64,000 bases of DNA. It comes from Psychroserpens sp. Lineage in GTDB: Bacteria > Bacteroidota > Bacteroidia > Flavobacteriales > Flavobacteriaceae. The position numbers were made by a program, and so were the translations under genes. Shown here in pieces: positions 8,635 to 16,596 of the stretch. The DNA lies in assembly GCA_017643165.1 (NCBI GenBank), contig JAEPNY010000001.1, positions 496,001-560,000 on the forward strand, given 5' to 3'. The notes under the pieces were generated by a model, which was given only the letters and a program-made list of their open reading frames with translations, was not told the DNA's origin and did not search any database. Within the stretch, counting starts at the first letter, position 1, and each line of letters begins with the position of its first letter.

Positions 8635-9687
8635 ATGATTAAGACAGATATACTCATTATTGGTGCGGGACCAACAGGTCTTTTTACTGTGTTTGAAGCT
8701 GGACTTTTAAAACTGAAATGCCATCTCATTGATGCTTTACCGCAACCTGGTGGCCAGTGTTCAGAGATATATCCTAAAAAACCAATTTATGATATTCCAG
8801 CATATCCAGAAATTTTAGCTGGAGATCTTACCGATAAATTAATGGAACAATGTAAGCAGTTCGAGCCAGGATTTACACTTGGTGAGCGTGCTGATACTAT
8901 TGAAAAACAAGACGATGGATCCTTTATCGTTACAACTAATAAAGGAACAAAACATCAAGCACCTGTAGTTGCTATTGCTGGTGGACTAGGAAGTTTCGAA
9001 CCTAGAAAACCACTTATAGATAATATCGGTGATTACGAAGAGAACGGTGTAGAATATATAATTAAAGATCCTGAATTTTATCGTGACAAGCGTGTTGTCA
9101 TTGCAGGTGGAGGTGATTCTGCTTTAGATTGGAGTATTTTTTTAAGTGATGTGGCAAGTGAAGTTACACTTATCCATCGTCGAAATGAATTCCGTGGGCA
9201 TTTAGATTCTGTCGAAAAAGTACAAGAGCTAAAAAACCAAGGTAAGATCGAATTGATAACACCAGCTGAGGTTATTGGTTTGGAAGGTGAAGGCAGAATA
9301 GAAGCTGTTACAGTTAAAAAAGGAGAAGAGGAATTCAAGAAATCATGTGATCATTTTGTGCCGTTGTTTGGACTTTCTCCGAAACTTGGACCAATTGCAA
9401 ATTGGGGATTAGAAATTGAAAAGAACGCAATTAAGGTTAATAATTCTCTAGATTATCAAACAAATATTCCAGGGATTTTTGCGATTGGTGATGTAAATAC
9501 ATATCCTGGTAAATTGAAATTGATTCTTTGCGGATTCCACGAAGCCACGCTGATGTGTCAAGCAGCGTATCAAATTATTAATCCTGGAAAGCGATATGTA
9601 TTGAAATATACAACTGTTAGTGGCGTTGATGGGTTTGATGGTACTAGGAAGGAAGCGCCAAAAGCCGTAGTAAAGGCAATCGAATAA
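8635..9687 (+). CDS. Ferredoxin--NADP+ reductase, thioredoxin-reductase-like type
   Basis: A 350-residue FAD/NAD(P)H oxidoreductase. The FAD motif is IIGAGPTGLFTVFEAG at the N-terminus. PQPGGQCSEIYPKKPIYDIPAYP follows. The NAD(P)-binding motif is VIAGGGDSALDW (about 150), and the second FAD motif is IPGIFAIGDVNTYPGKLKLI. The thioredoxin-reductase redox CxxC is absent, as expected for this FNR type. A TTG at 8617 is in frame, but the ATG at 8635 puts the Rossmann motif at the usual place. It overlaps the ferredoxin gene by one base, which names its partner. Confidence 0.9.
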   Translation: MIKTDILIIGAGPTGLFTVFEAGLLKLKCHLIDALPQPGGQCSEIYPKKPIYDIPAYPEILAGDLTDKLMEQCKQFEPGFTLGERADTIEKQDDGSFIVTTNKGTKHQAPVVAIAGGLGSFEPRKPLIDNIGDYEENGVEYIIKDPEFYRDKRVVIAGGGDSALDWSIFLSDVASEVTLIHRRNEFRGHLDSVEKVQELKNQGKIELITPAEVIGLEGEGRIEAVTVKKGEEEFKKSCDHFVPLFGLSPKLGPIANWGLEIEKNAIKVNNSLDYQTNIPGIFAIGDVNTYPGKLKLILCGFHEATLMCQAAYQIINPGKRYVLKYTTVSGVDGFDGTRKEAPKAVVKAIE

Positions 9688-10019
9688 TGGAGCAAGATGT
9701 CAATATAAAAATCACTGACCGAGATGGTAATACACATGAGATTCAAGCGCCAACAGATATGGCGATGAATTTAATGGAAGTAGTTCGATCTTATGAGCTT
9801 GCACCAGAAGGTACGATAGGCATATGCGGAGGTATGGCCATGTGCGCATCATGTCAATGTTATGTAAATTCAAATCATGAGCTTCCTGAAATGCAAGATG
9901 ATGAAGAAGCCATGCTGAGTGAAGCCTTCTATGTAAAAGACAATTCCCGATTAGGATGTCAAATTCAAATTACGCCAGATATGGAAGGACTTGAAGTAGA
10001 ATTGGCTCCAGAGAGTTAA
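9687..10019 (+). CDS. 2Fe-2S ferredoxin, adrenodoxin type
   Basis: A 110-residue ferredoxin. The cluster ligands are the cysteines in GICGGMAMCASCQC (C-x5-C-x2-C) and a fourth in RLGCQI, as in adrenodoxin/Isc-type ferredoxins. It is coupled by TAATG to the reductase, which should reduce it with NADPH. The pair likely supplies electrons for Fe-S assembly or monooxygenation. The last 4 bases overlap the convergent phosphoesterase gene. Confidence 0.93.
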   Translation: MEQDVNIKITDRDGNTHEIQAPTDMAMNLMEVVRSYELAPEGTIGICGGMAMCASCQCYVNSNHELPEMQDDEEAMLSEAFYVKDNSRLGCQIQITPDMEGLEVELAPES

Positions 10020-10915
10020 TGCGTTTTATAGTCTTTTATTGGAATTGGCCCTTCGAGTAGTACTCTTACAATCTTTAATATTCCATCATCGGTTGTAGCA
10101 ATCTGCCACTTGATTAATGAGATCGCTCCTTGTTCTATCTCTAAACCAGTGATGCTTCTTGGGTGTACGCAACTACCGTCATTAAAAAACGGTATATCTC
10201 CTGGTTCTGGAAATCTTGGGCGATGCGTATGACCAGCAATAGTTACTAAATTGTCATTTTCTGAAATCCATTTTTTAGTACGTCGCTCTACCTTTATTAA
10301 TTCCTTATAATTTTTTGCTGGGCTTGTAGGATCGGCAATTCCCATCACATTAAGCGGTTTCCATAAAATACGCACCAAAAACCGACTCCATTTCCAAAAA
10401 AGATAATTCCACCAATCGGCTTGATGCCCATGCATTAAAAATAGTTTTTGTCTCGTTTCAGAATGCTCAAGAATCAAGGCTTCGTGATACTTGATATCAC
10501 AAAATAGTTCAACGTCTTCACCCACTTTGGGATCGAAGTATGTTGACAGATGTTTTTCAACATATCTAGGGTTTCTATAAACCATATCATGATTCCCCCA
10601 AATCATATGTAAGCGACCTTCTTCGTGAAATTGCTTCATAAGAAGATATACATTTTTATGAGCGTTCAGCAGCGATTCAAATGAGCGATTTTCCCATAGC
10701 TCATCTCCATCGCCTAATTCACAATAAATAAAACCTTCATTGTAATAATGTTTTAAGGCATGAAAGTAAATATTTCTGTTATTGGCAAAATCGTCTGCAA
10801 AACTATTGTCACCTCTGTGACAATCACTAAATAAAATATACTTGCTCGAATCATCGAAGTAGATCTTACTTGCCTCTTTGAATGCTCTATCTAACCTTTT
10901 ATTTGCTGAAAACAT
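10016..10915 (-). CDS. Calcineurin-like metallophosphoesterase
   Basis: A 299-residue cytosolic enzyme with the full set of two-metal phosphoesterase motifs: SDCHRGD, ELGDGDELWE, WGNHDMVY, LMHGHQADWW and IAGHTHRPRF. It resembles the UDP-2,3-diacylglucosamine hydrolase-like branch but is longer, so the substrate is unknown. It ends overlapping the ferredoxin gene tail to tail. Confidence 0.85.
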   Translation of the reverse strand: MFSANKRLDRAFKEASKIYFDDSSKYILFSDCHRGDNSFADDFANNRNIYFHALKHYYNEGFIYCELGDGDELWENRSFESLLNAHKNVYLLMKQFHEEGRLHMIWGNHDMVYRNPRYVEKHLSTYFDPKVGEDVELFCDIKYHEALILEHSETRQKLFLMHGHQADWWNYLFWKWSRFLVRILWKPLNVMGIADPTSPAKNYKELIKVERRTKKWISENDNLVTIAGHTHRPRFPEPGDIPFFNDGSCVHPRSITGLEIEQGAISLIKWQIATTDDGILKIVRVLLEGPIPIKDYKTH

Positions 10916-10942
10916 AGTTTAAATGTAACTAAAAAGTTGAAT

Positions 10943-11710
10943 TCAATCTAGTTTTTCAATAGCAATAGGAAGTATTCGTTCAACGAATAAGCTATAGGCA
11001 AGCTCTGAAGGGTGTAAACCATCTGAAGCGATAAGTGCTGTATTGTCTAGGCCGAGTTGTGTTATATCGGTAATATAGACATAGCTTATGCCATTCTCAG
11101 CACAATAGGCTTCGGCAAAATCATTGTATTGTTCTATTTCAGAACTCGTTTCCTCGGGGTTTCCGAAGTTTTGACCAAATGGCGTAAAAGCATAATCTGG
11201 AATGGAAACCACAATGACATTTTCTGAATTGTAAGTGCCATATGAAATAGCCTTATTAACTAGGTTAGCGAATTCAGATTCATAAAGTTCAAAAGGTCTA
11301 TTAGTAAATTGATTGTTAACTCCGATAAGTAAGGTAACAAGATCAAAATCGTTAGGAGGATCAATTGAATCTACAGCATCAATAAGATTGGTGGTCGTCC
11401 AACCAGTCTGTGCAATGACCGTAAGCTCATACTCGGTGTTATCTAGATTTGCGCTTAAACTATCTTTTAGCTGCTCTGGAAATTTACACGTACTGCATAC
11501 ACTTTGCCCTATTGTATAACTATCTCCCAAAGAGAGCATTTTATAATTTTGAATTTCAGTAGTAGTATCTGTATCATCATCCTCTTCATCCGTGTCGGTA
11601 TCATCAGGAATATCGATTTCTTCTGTTATTGGTGGCGGAAGAAAAGATTCTGAGGAACTACAGGCCATTAGACCTGCAAGGAATAGCAAGACCAATATTT
11701 TCTTTTTCAT
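10943..11710 (-). CDS. SGNH/GDSL hydrolase lipoprotein
   Basis: A 255-residue lipoprotein. The signal peptide ends in the lipobox LMAC, then a strongly acidic Asp/Glu/Thr linker (residues about 28-50) acts as a spacer. The hydrolase domain has block I LSLGDSYTIG, block III GVNNQF and block V SDGLHPSE, giving the Ser-Asp-His machinery of lipases and carbohydrate esterases. It should act on the cell envelope. The acidic stretch just after the lipidated Cys resembles lipoprotein export signals reported for Bacteroidota, so surface exposure is possible. Confidence 0.87.
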   Translation of the reverse strand: MKKKILVLLFLAGLMACSSSESFLPPPITEEIDIPDDTDTDEEDDDTDTTTEIQNYKMLSLGDSYTIGQSVCSTCKFPEQLKDSLSANLDNTEYELTVIAQTGWTTTNLIDAVDSIDPPNDFDLVTLLIGVNNQFTNRPFELYESEFANLVNKAISYGTYNSENVIVVSIPDYAFTPFGQNFGNPEETSSEIEQYNDFAEAYCAENGISYVYITDITQLGLDNTALIASDGLHPSELAYSLFVERILPIAIEKLD

Positions 11711-11748
11711 AAGTTGTAAAGATACGACAACTTGTAAATACCATAAAA

Positions 11749-11774
11749 AAAGCCTCTCATTACAGAGAGGCTTT
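11749..11774 (-). terminator. Terminator of the acyl-CoA dehydrogenase gene
   Basis: A 10-bp perfect stem (11749-11758 with 11765-11774) has a 6-base loop. On the minus strand it is followed by seven T. It closes the rpsP to acyl-CoA dehydrogenase block. Confidence 0.8.
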
Positions 11775-11794
11775 AACGTATGATCTACGTCGAA

Positions 11795-12973
11795 TTATTT
11801 AAAGGCATTAATGCCTGTAATATCTAATCCTGTTATTAACAAGTGTATGTCGTGTGTACCTTCATAAGTTATAACACTCTCCAGATTCATCATATGTCTC
11901 ATGATACTATACTCACCTGTGATTCCCATTCCGCCAAGCATTTGACGTGCTTCACGTGCAATTTTTATTGCCATTTCTACATTATTGCGTTTAGCCATAG
12001 AAATTTGAGCTGAGGTAGCTCTATTCTCATTTTTTAGTTGACCTAATCGAAATGCTAATAATTGAGCTTTCGTGATTTCCGTTATCATTTCAGCCAATTT
12101 CTTTTGTTGTAATTGGAAACCAGCTATAGGTTTGCCAAATTGGATACGTTCTTTTGAATAACGTAAAGCTGTATCATAACAATCCATAGCAGCTCCAATC
12201 GCTCCCCATGCAATTCCATATCTCGCCGAATCAAGGCATCCTAATGGTGCACCTAGTCCAGATTTGTTTGGTAACAGATTTTCTTTAGGAACTTTTACAT
12301 CTTGGAATATCAATTCACCTGTTGCACTAGCTCTTAATGACCATTTGTTATGTGTTTCAGGAGTTGAAAAGCCTTCCATGCCTCGTTCAACAACTAATCC
12401 GTGTATTCTGCCTTCTTCGTTTTTAGCCCACACAACGGCCACATCACAAAAAGGAGAATTAGAAATCCAAAGTTTTGCACCATTTAAGAGATAATGATCA
12501 CCCATATCTTTGAAATGTGTGGTCATTCCACCTGGGTTACTTCCATGATCAGGTTCGGTCAATCCAAATGATCCCATCCATTCACCTGTCGCTAATTTAG
12601 GAAGATACTTTTGGCGTTGCGCTTCTGTACCATATTTCCAAATCGGATACATTACTAAAGATGATTGAACTGAAGCTGTACTTCTTACGCCAGAATCACC
12701 TCTTTCGATTTCTTGCATAATCAATCCGTAAGAAATTTGATCAAGACCAGCGCCACCATATTCTGCTGGTATATATGGACCGAAGGCACCAATTTCTGCT
12801 AAACCGTTGATAATTTGCTTAGGGAATTCTGCTTTTTGCGCGTATTCCTCAATTATTGGAGAGACATCACGTTTTACCCAATCTCTTGCTGCATCTCTGA
12901 CTAATTTATGCTCTTCAGAAAAGAGGTCATCAAGATTATAATAATCAGGTGCTTCAAATAAATCTGGCTTCAT
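11795..12973 (-). CDS. Acyl-CoA dehydrogenase, glutaryl-CoA dehydrogenase type
   Basis: A 392-residue FAD enzyme of the acyl-CoA dehydrogenase family. Motifs are FGLTEPDHGSNPGGM (FAD/substrate loop), LWISNSP, and the C-terminal YEGTHDIHLLITG, whose Glu is the catalytic base. The GTHDIH ending and overall likeness point to glutaryl-CoA dehydrogenase, which converts glutaryl-CoA to crotonyl-CoA in lysine/tryptophan degradation. A TTG at 13000 is in frame, but the ATG at 12973 (MKPDLFEAPDYYN) matches the usual start. It is last in the minus-strand block after trmN6. Confidence 0.85.
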   Translation of the reverse strand: MKPDLFEAPDYYNLDDLFSEEHKLVRDAARDWVKRDVSPIIEEYAQKAEFPKQIINGLAEIGAFGPYIPAEYGGAGLDQISYGLIMQEIERGDSGVRSTASVQSSLVMYPIWKYGTEAQRQKYLPKLATGEWMGSFGLTEPDHGSNPGGMTTHFKDMGDHYLLNGAKLWISNSPFCDVAVVWAKNEEGRIHGLVVERGMEGFSTPETHNKWSLRASATGELIFQDVKVPKENLLPNKSGLGAPLGCLDSARYGIAWGAIGAAMDCYDTALRYSKERIQFGKPIAGFQLQQKKLAEMITEITKAQLLAFRLGQLKNENRATSAQISMAKRNNVEMAIKIAREARQMLGGMGITGEYSIMRHMMNLESVITYEGTHDIHLLITGLDITGINAFK

Positions 12974-13036
12974 AGAAAAGTTGTTTTGTTTGGGAGACAA
13001 AAATAGCGAAAACGTTTTCAGCTAACAATTTTAAAC

Positions 13037-13750
13037 TTACATTTTCAAATAAAAATCTTTTGTCAATGCGATATAGTCATCGGTGTATTCATGACGAGAA
13101 GTTTCAATAATCAAATCATTTATTATTGGATCTGTCTTTTGAAAAGATAAATCGATTAAACTTCTTTTAAATTCAGTGTTCGGAGCCCCTTTCACTCTTA
13201 ATATTTTTCTGGCGAATAGGTCTTGCGCTCGTGAAAGATTTAAAAATCTACTTTCTTCAGAAAAAGGAATGATCACTACGAGTCTCCCTGTAGGTGTTAA
13301 TAATTGTCGTGCGCTTTCAATTAAATGATCAAATGGCATGGCATCTTGAAATCTAGCCAGATCTCTTGCCTCATTTCCACTTTTACTATAGTCAGGATAA
13401 AATGGAGGGTTTGAAATGATGAGGTCATAATGGTCATCAATTTCGTTTACAAATTCTTCCAATGAAGCATGATAGCAAAACAAACGATCACCCCAAGGCG
13501 AATGCTCAAAGTTGTCTACGCATTGTTCGTAAGCGCTATCGTCTATTTCAATCCCGTCAATTAACTCAGCTTGACTGCGTTGTGCGATCATAAGCGCTAA
13601 TATTCCAGTTCCGGTTCCGATGTCTAATACAGATTCTGTTGTTGGATGTAAGTCAGTCCATGCGCCTAAGAGCACACTATCAGTGCCAATTTTCATAGCA
13701 CTCTGATCTTGATTAATAGAAAACTGTTTGAAATGAAATGGCTTATTCAT
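13037..13750 (-). CDS. trmN6: tRNA1(Val) (adenine37-N6)-methyltransferase
   Basis: A 237-residue SAM methyltransferase related to YfiC. It has the N-terminal FHFKQFSINQDQSAMKIGTDSVLLGAW, SAM motif VLDIGTGTGILALMIA and catalytic NPPFY (LIISNPPFY), which marks N6-adenine or glutamine methylation. The FKQF-GTDSVLLG start is characteristic of the tRNA m6A37 enzyme. It lies 14 bases after rimM, fitting a translation-related operon. Confidence 0.88.
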   Translation of the reverse strand: MNKPFHFKQFSINQDQSAMKIGTDSVLLGAWTDLHPTTESVLDIGTGTGILALMIAQRSQAELIDGIEIDDSAYEQCVDNFEHSPWGDRLFCYHASLEEFVNEIDDHYDLIISNPPFYPDYSKSGNEARDLARFQDAMPFDHLIESARQLLTPTGRLVVIIPFSEESRFLNLSRAQDLFARKILRVKGAPNTEFKRSLIDLSFQKTDPIINDLIIETSRHEYTDDYIALTKDFYLKM

Positions 13751-13764
13751 GATGAGTTAAAAGT

Positions 13765-14295
13765 TTAATCGTTTAAGTATAAATCAATTAAACCAACTGG
13801 TGTCTCTACGATAATGATTTGATTAGGTTTATCGACTTTAACGATGAACCTATCATTCATAGGTATTAGTATCTCAATGCCATCACGGTCAATTTCAAAA
13901 AGAGATTGGGCGGTTGAATCGTTTACCGCTTTTATGATTCCAACATGACCAAAGTTTTTGTCTTCTACTTTAAATCCGATAATCTCATGGAAATAGAATT
14001 TATCGTCATCTAGTTCAGGTAAAAACTCTAATGGAAGATATAGCTCGCTTTTTAAAAGGGCGTCTGCGTCTTCTTCAGTATCTACATCTTCAAATTTAAT
14101 TCTTAGAAGCTCACTTTTATGGAGCTGAGAAGATTCAATAAAAAACGGAACCAAATTATTTCTAAGATTTACGAATACCGATTCCATATGCTCATATAAT
14201 TCAGGTTCATCAGTGTCAAGTTTAACCAATACTTCACCTTTAAAACTATATTTTTTAACGATCTTACCGAGAAAGAAGCAATCTTCTTTATGCAT
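13765..14295 (-). CDS. rimM: 16S rRNA processing protein RimM
   Basis: A 176-residue protein that binds ribosomal protein S19 and helps mature the 30S subunit. The N-terminal barrel starts MHKEDCFFLGKIVKKYSFKGEVLVK, and the PRC-barrel follows (KFYFHEIIGFKV, ILIPMNDRFI). A GTG at 14331 is in frame, but it lies inside the terminator hairpin following rpsP. The ATG at 14295 gives the family's normal N-terminus. Gene order rpsP-rimM is common in bacteria. Confidence 0.94.
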   Translation of the reverse strand: MHKEDCFFLGKIVKKYSFKGEVLVKLDTDEPELYEHMESVFVNLRNNLVPFFIESSQLHKSELLRIKFEDVDTEEDADALLKSELYLPLEFLPELDDDKFYFHEIIGFKVEDKNFGHVGIIKAVNDSTAQSLFEIDRDGIEILIPMNDRFIVKVDKPNQIIIVETPVGLIDLYLND

Positions 14296-14319
14296 GTGAT
14301 TAGGTTTAATAAAAACAAA

Positions 14320-14347
14320 AAACTCCGACACAATTGTATCGGAGTTT
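14320..14347 (-). terminator. Hairpin between rpsP and rimM (terminator or attenuator)
   Basis: A 9-bp perfect stem (14320-14328 with 14339-14347) encloses a self-complementary ACAATTGT core. On the minus strand it is followed by a T-rich run. It begins 21 bases after the rpsP stop, so it should reduce read-through into rimM. Confidence 0.75.
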
Positions 14348-14367
14348 AAAAGTATAAAAATAAATTT

Positions 14368-14877
14368 CTATTCTTCTTCGTTTGATGCTGTTGCTTCTAC
14401 TTCAGCGTCTTCAGTTTCTGTTTCTTCAACAGGGTTTGCAGCAGCGATTCTCGCTTCATTAACTGCCGTTTCAGCAGCTAATGCTTCAGCTTTAGCCTTT
14501 GCTTTAGCTTCAGAAAGCCCATCAGCTTTCGCTTGAATTTTAGTAGCTTTTTCTTCTAACCAAGCATTGAATTTAGCTTCAGCTTGCTCTTCAGTTAAAG
14601 CCCCTTTAGTAACACCACCAGCTAAATGATTCTTTAACATCGCCCCTTTGTAAGATAATATAGCTCTCGCAGTATCTGTTGGTTGCGCTCCGTTTTGTAA
14701 CCATTGTACAGCACCATCAACATTAAGATCAATAATTGCTGGGTTTACATTTGGATTGTAAGTTCCTAATTTTTCTAAGAATTTACCATCTCTTTTAGCT
14801 CGTGCATCTGCTGCAACGATCCAGTAAAAAGGTTTCCCTTTTTTACCATGTCTTTGTAATCTGATTTTTACAGGCAT
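14368..14877 (-). CDS. rpsP: 30S ribosomal protein S16
   Basis: S16 is a 30S assembly protein. Residues 1-80 are the conserved core (VKIRLQRHGKKGKPFYWIVAADARAKRDGKFLEKLGTYNP). At 169 residues it is about twice the length of E. coli S16. The extra C-terminal part is a Lys/Ala/Glu-rich helix ending in an acidic tail, as is usual in Bacteroidota. It heads the minus-strand block and has its own leader. Confidence 0.97.
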   Translation of the reverse strand: MPVKIRLQRHGKKGKPFYWIVAADARAKRDGKFLEKLGTYNPNVNPAIIDLNVDGAVQWLQNGAQPTDTARAILSYKGAMLKNHLAGGVTKGALTEEQAEAKFNAWLEEKATKIQAKADGLSEAKAKAKAEALAAETAVNEARIAAANPVEETETEDAEVEATASNEEE

Positions 14878-14893
14878 AATTTAATTAATTTGT

Positions 14894-14933
14894 GAGGTTC
14901 CCGACCTCTGTTATTAATGAGGCTGCAAAGATA
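14894..14933 (-). promoter_or_regulatory. rpsP -7 box and structured leader
   Basis: On the minus strand TATCTTTG (14933-14926) is a perfect -7 box. The short leader can form either of two exclusive hairpins. GAGGT/ACCTC (14894-14898 with 14904-14908) is one. The other pairs CCTC (14905-14908) with GAGG near 14919-14922. Competing stems in a ribosomal-protein leader suggest autoregulation, which I infer. Confidence 0.45.
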
Positions 14934-15069
14934 ATACAATTATTTAATTATGAACATTTTATTTGAAATTAGTAATATTGAAATTTTATTATACTTTTGG
15001 AAGTCCTAAGTCGTTATGATATATCTATAAACGATGTTCATAACAGTTACGTGAAACAAAACTAAATTA

Positions 15070-16437
15070 ATGAAAAGACTGGCTATACTTTTTATATCAA
15101 TTCTTACCTTAGTAAGTTGTGGTGATGAGGTAGAATTTAACACACCTGGTTTTCAGGGAAACCGTGAATATGGTCTATGGAGAGCAGAATTTACAACTGC
15201 TGCGATCGATGGTAACGGATATTTGACCATAACTGGTGGGAATAATATCGAGACGGTAGAATTAAAAGTACCTTCAGCCGCGGTAGGAACTTATATCGTT
15301 GGCGATTGGATTACCCTTGAGGCACGATATACTGATGCTAACGGTAAAGTGTTTACAACCAATAATCGACCAGACCCTAGTGTTTCGATTTATCCAGAAT
15401 ATGGATTTATTAAGATCGATGAAATCAATAATAATACATTCACAGGAACTTTTGAATTTCTAGCTTTTGATAATACTGGATTGAATTCAATTGGATATAA
15501 TGAAGGTGTATTCTTTAAAGTACCTTTAACGTCAGGAAGTATCCCTCCAATTGTAACGACTTGTGTAGATACCGAATTAATTGCTCAAGAAGCACGTGCA
15601 GATTATATTGCAGCCTTTGATCAATCATTAGAATATGTTGACGTAGATACATTTATTGCGGCTTGTGATGCCTACAATATTGCACTACGCACACAGCGTG
15701 ATTATTGTGGCGATGTAAGTGGTGAAATAACAGAAACAATTTTTAGTCTATCTGGTTGTGTATTTAGATGCGATTTTGCCGAACGAAATAGAGCATCAGC
15801 TCAAACTGCTTTTGAAGCTGCAACTATAGGAAATTACGAAGCAGCATGCGCGAATTATGTATTCTATTTGCAAGAGCAAATTGTGTATTGTGGTGACCCA
15901 GATGGTAGTATTCAAGCAATCATTGACAGTCTTGATTGTAATGATGATGACGGAGATGGTGTGCCAAATGTGTTCGAAGATTTTGATGGAAATGGAGATT
16001 TAGATGATGATGATATTGATGGTGATGGTATTCCAAATTATCTTGATGACGATGATGATGGTGACGGGGTTCCTACAGCCAATGAAGCGCAAGATGCCGA
16101 TGGTAACCCAATTGATACCGATGGTGATGGTGATGTAGACTATCTTGACGACGACGACGATGGTGATGGGTTCTTAACGAGTGCCGAAACGGGTGATACC
16201 GATGGTGATGGTGTTGATAACTATCTTGATAATGACGATGATGGTGATGGCGTACTCACACAATTCGAAGGTGCCGACACAGATGGCGATGGCATAGATA
16301 ATTATTTGGATGATGATGATGATGGCGATGGTATCTTAACAATTGATGAAAATCCAGACCCTAATGGTGACGGAGATCCAGCTGACGCAGTCGATACTGA
16401 TGGCGATGGAATTCCAGATTACCTTGATAATATGTAA
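15070..16437 (+). CDS. Lipoprotein with thrombospondin type-3-like Ca-binding repeats
   Basis: A 455-residue lipoprotein with lipobox LTLVSC. Residues about 30-165 form a beta-rich domain. Residues about 168-290 hold two copies of a helical unit with Ala-rich start, ACxxYxxxLxxQxxYCGD and G-x-I ending. From about 293 to the end are some ten Asp-rich D-x-D-x-DG-x-x-D repeats, as in thrombospondin type-3 or OmpA-linked linkers, which bind calcium. The protein ends right after the last repeat (DYLDNM) without an OmpA or T9SS domain. It is probably a surface or periplasmic spacer protein. Function is unknown. Confidence 0.82.
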   Translation: MKRLAILFISILTLVSCGDEVEFNTPGFQGNREYGLWRAEFTTAAIDGNGYLTITGGNNIETVELKVPSAAVGTYIVGDWITLEARYTDANGKVFTTNNRPDPSVSIYPEYGFIKIDEINNNTFTGTFEFLAFDNTGLNSIGYNEGVFFKVPLTSGSIPPIVTTCVDTELIAQEARADYIAAFDQSLEYVDVDTFIAACDAYNIALRTQRDYCGDVSGEITETIFSLSGCVFRCDFAERNRASAQTAFEAATIGNYEAACANYVFYLQEQIVYCGDPDGSIQAIIDSLDCNDDDGDGVPNVFEDFDGNGDLDDDDIDGDGIPNYLDDDDDGDGVPTANEAQDADGNPIDTDGDGDVDYLDDDDDGDGFLTSAETGDTDGDGVDNYLDNDDDGDGVLTQFEGADTDGDGIDNYLDDDDDGDGILTIDENPDPNGDGDPADAVDTDGDGIPDYLDNM

Positions 16438-16456
16438 GAAAAAATTCTTAATATAA

Positions 16457-16479
16457 AAGCAGCCTTTACAGCTGCTTTT
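16457..16479 (+). terminator. Terminator of the Ca-repeat lipoprotein gene
   Basis: An 8-bp stem (16457-16464 with 16472-16479), 7-base loop and T-run follow the stop by 19 bases. Confidence 0.85.
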
Positions 16480-16596
16480 TTTGTTTAAAACTCTTCATAA
16501 CTTTCACTTTATAAAAGTCTAGTTTCTTTGTAATTTTATGAATTCCTATTGTTAGGATCGCTTATTATTCATTACAAAACAATCGCGTAATCTTTT

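Noticed and set aside
14296-14331. GTG start of rimM at 14331
   Set aside because: It falls inside the hairpin following rpsP, and the residues it would add are not part of RimM.
15940-16430. Short tandem DNA repeats as a possible CRISPR or satellite
   Set aside because: They encode the Asp-rich Ca-binding protein repeats in one frame. There are no spacers and no cas genes.
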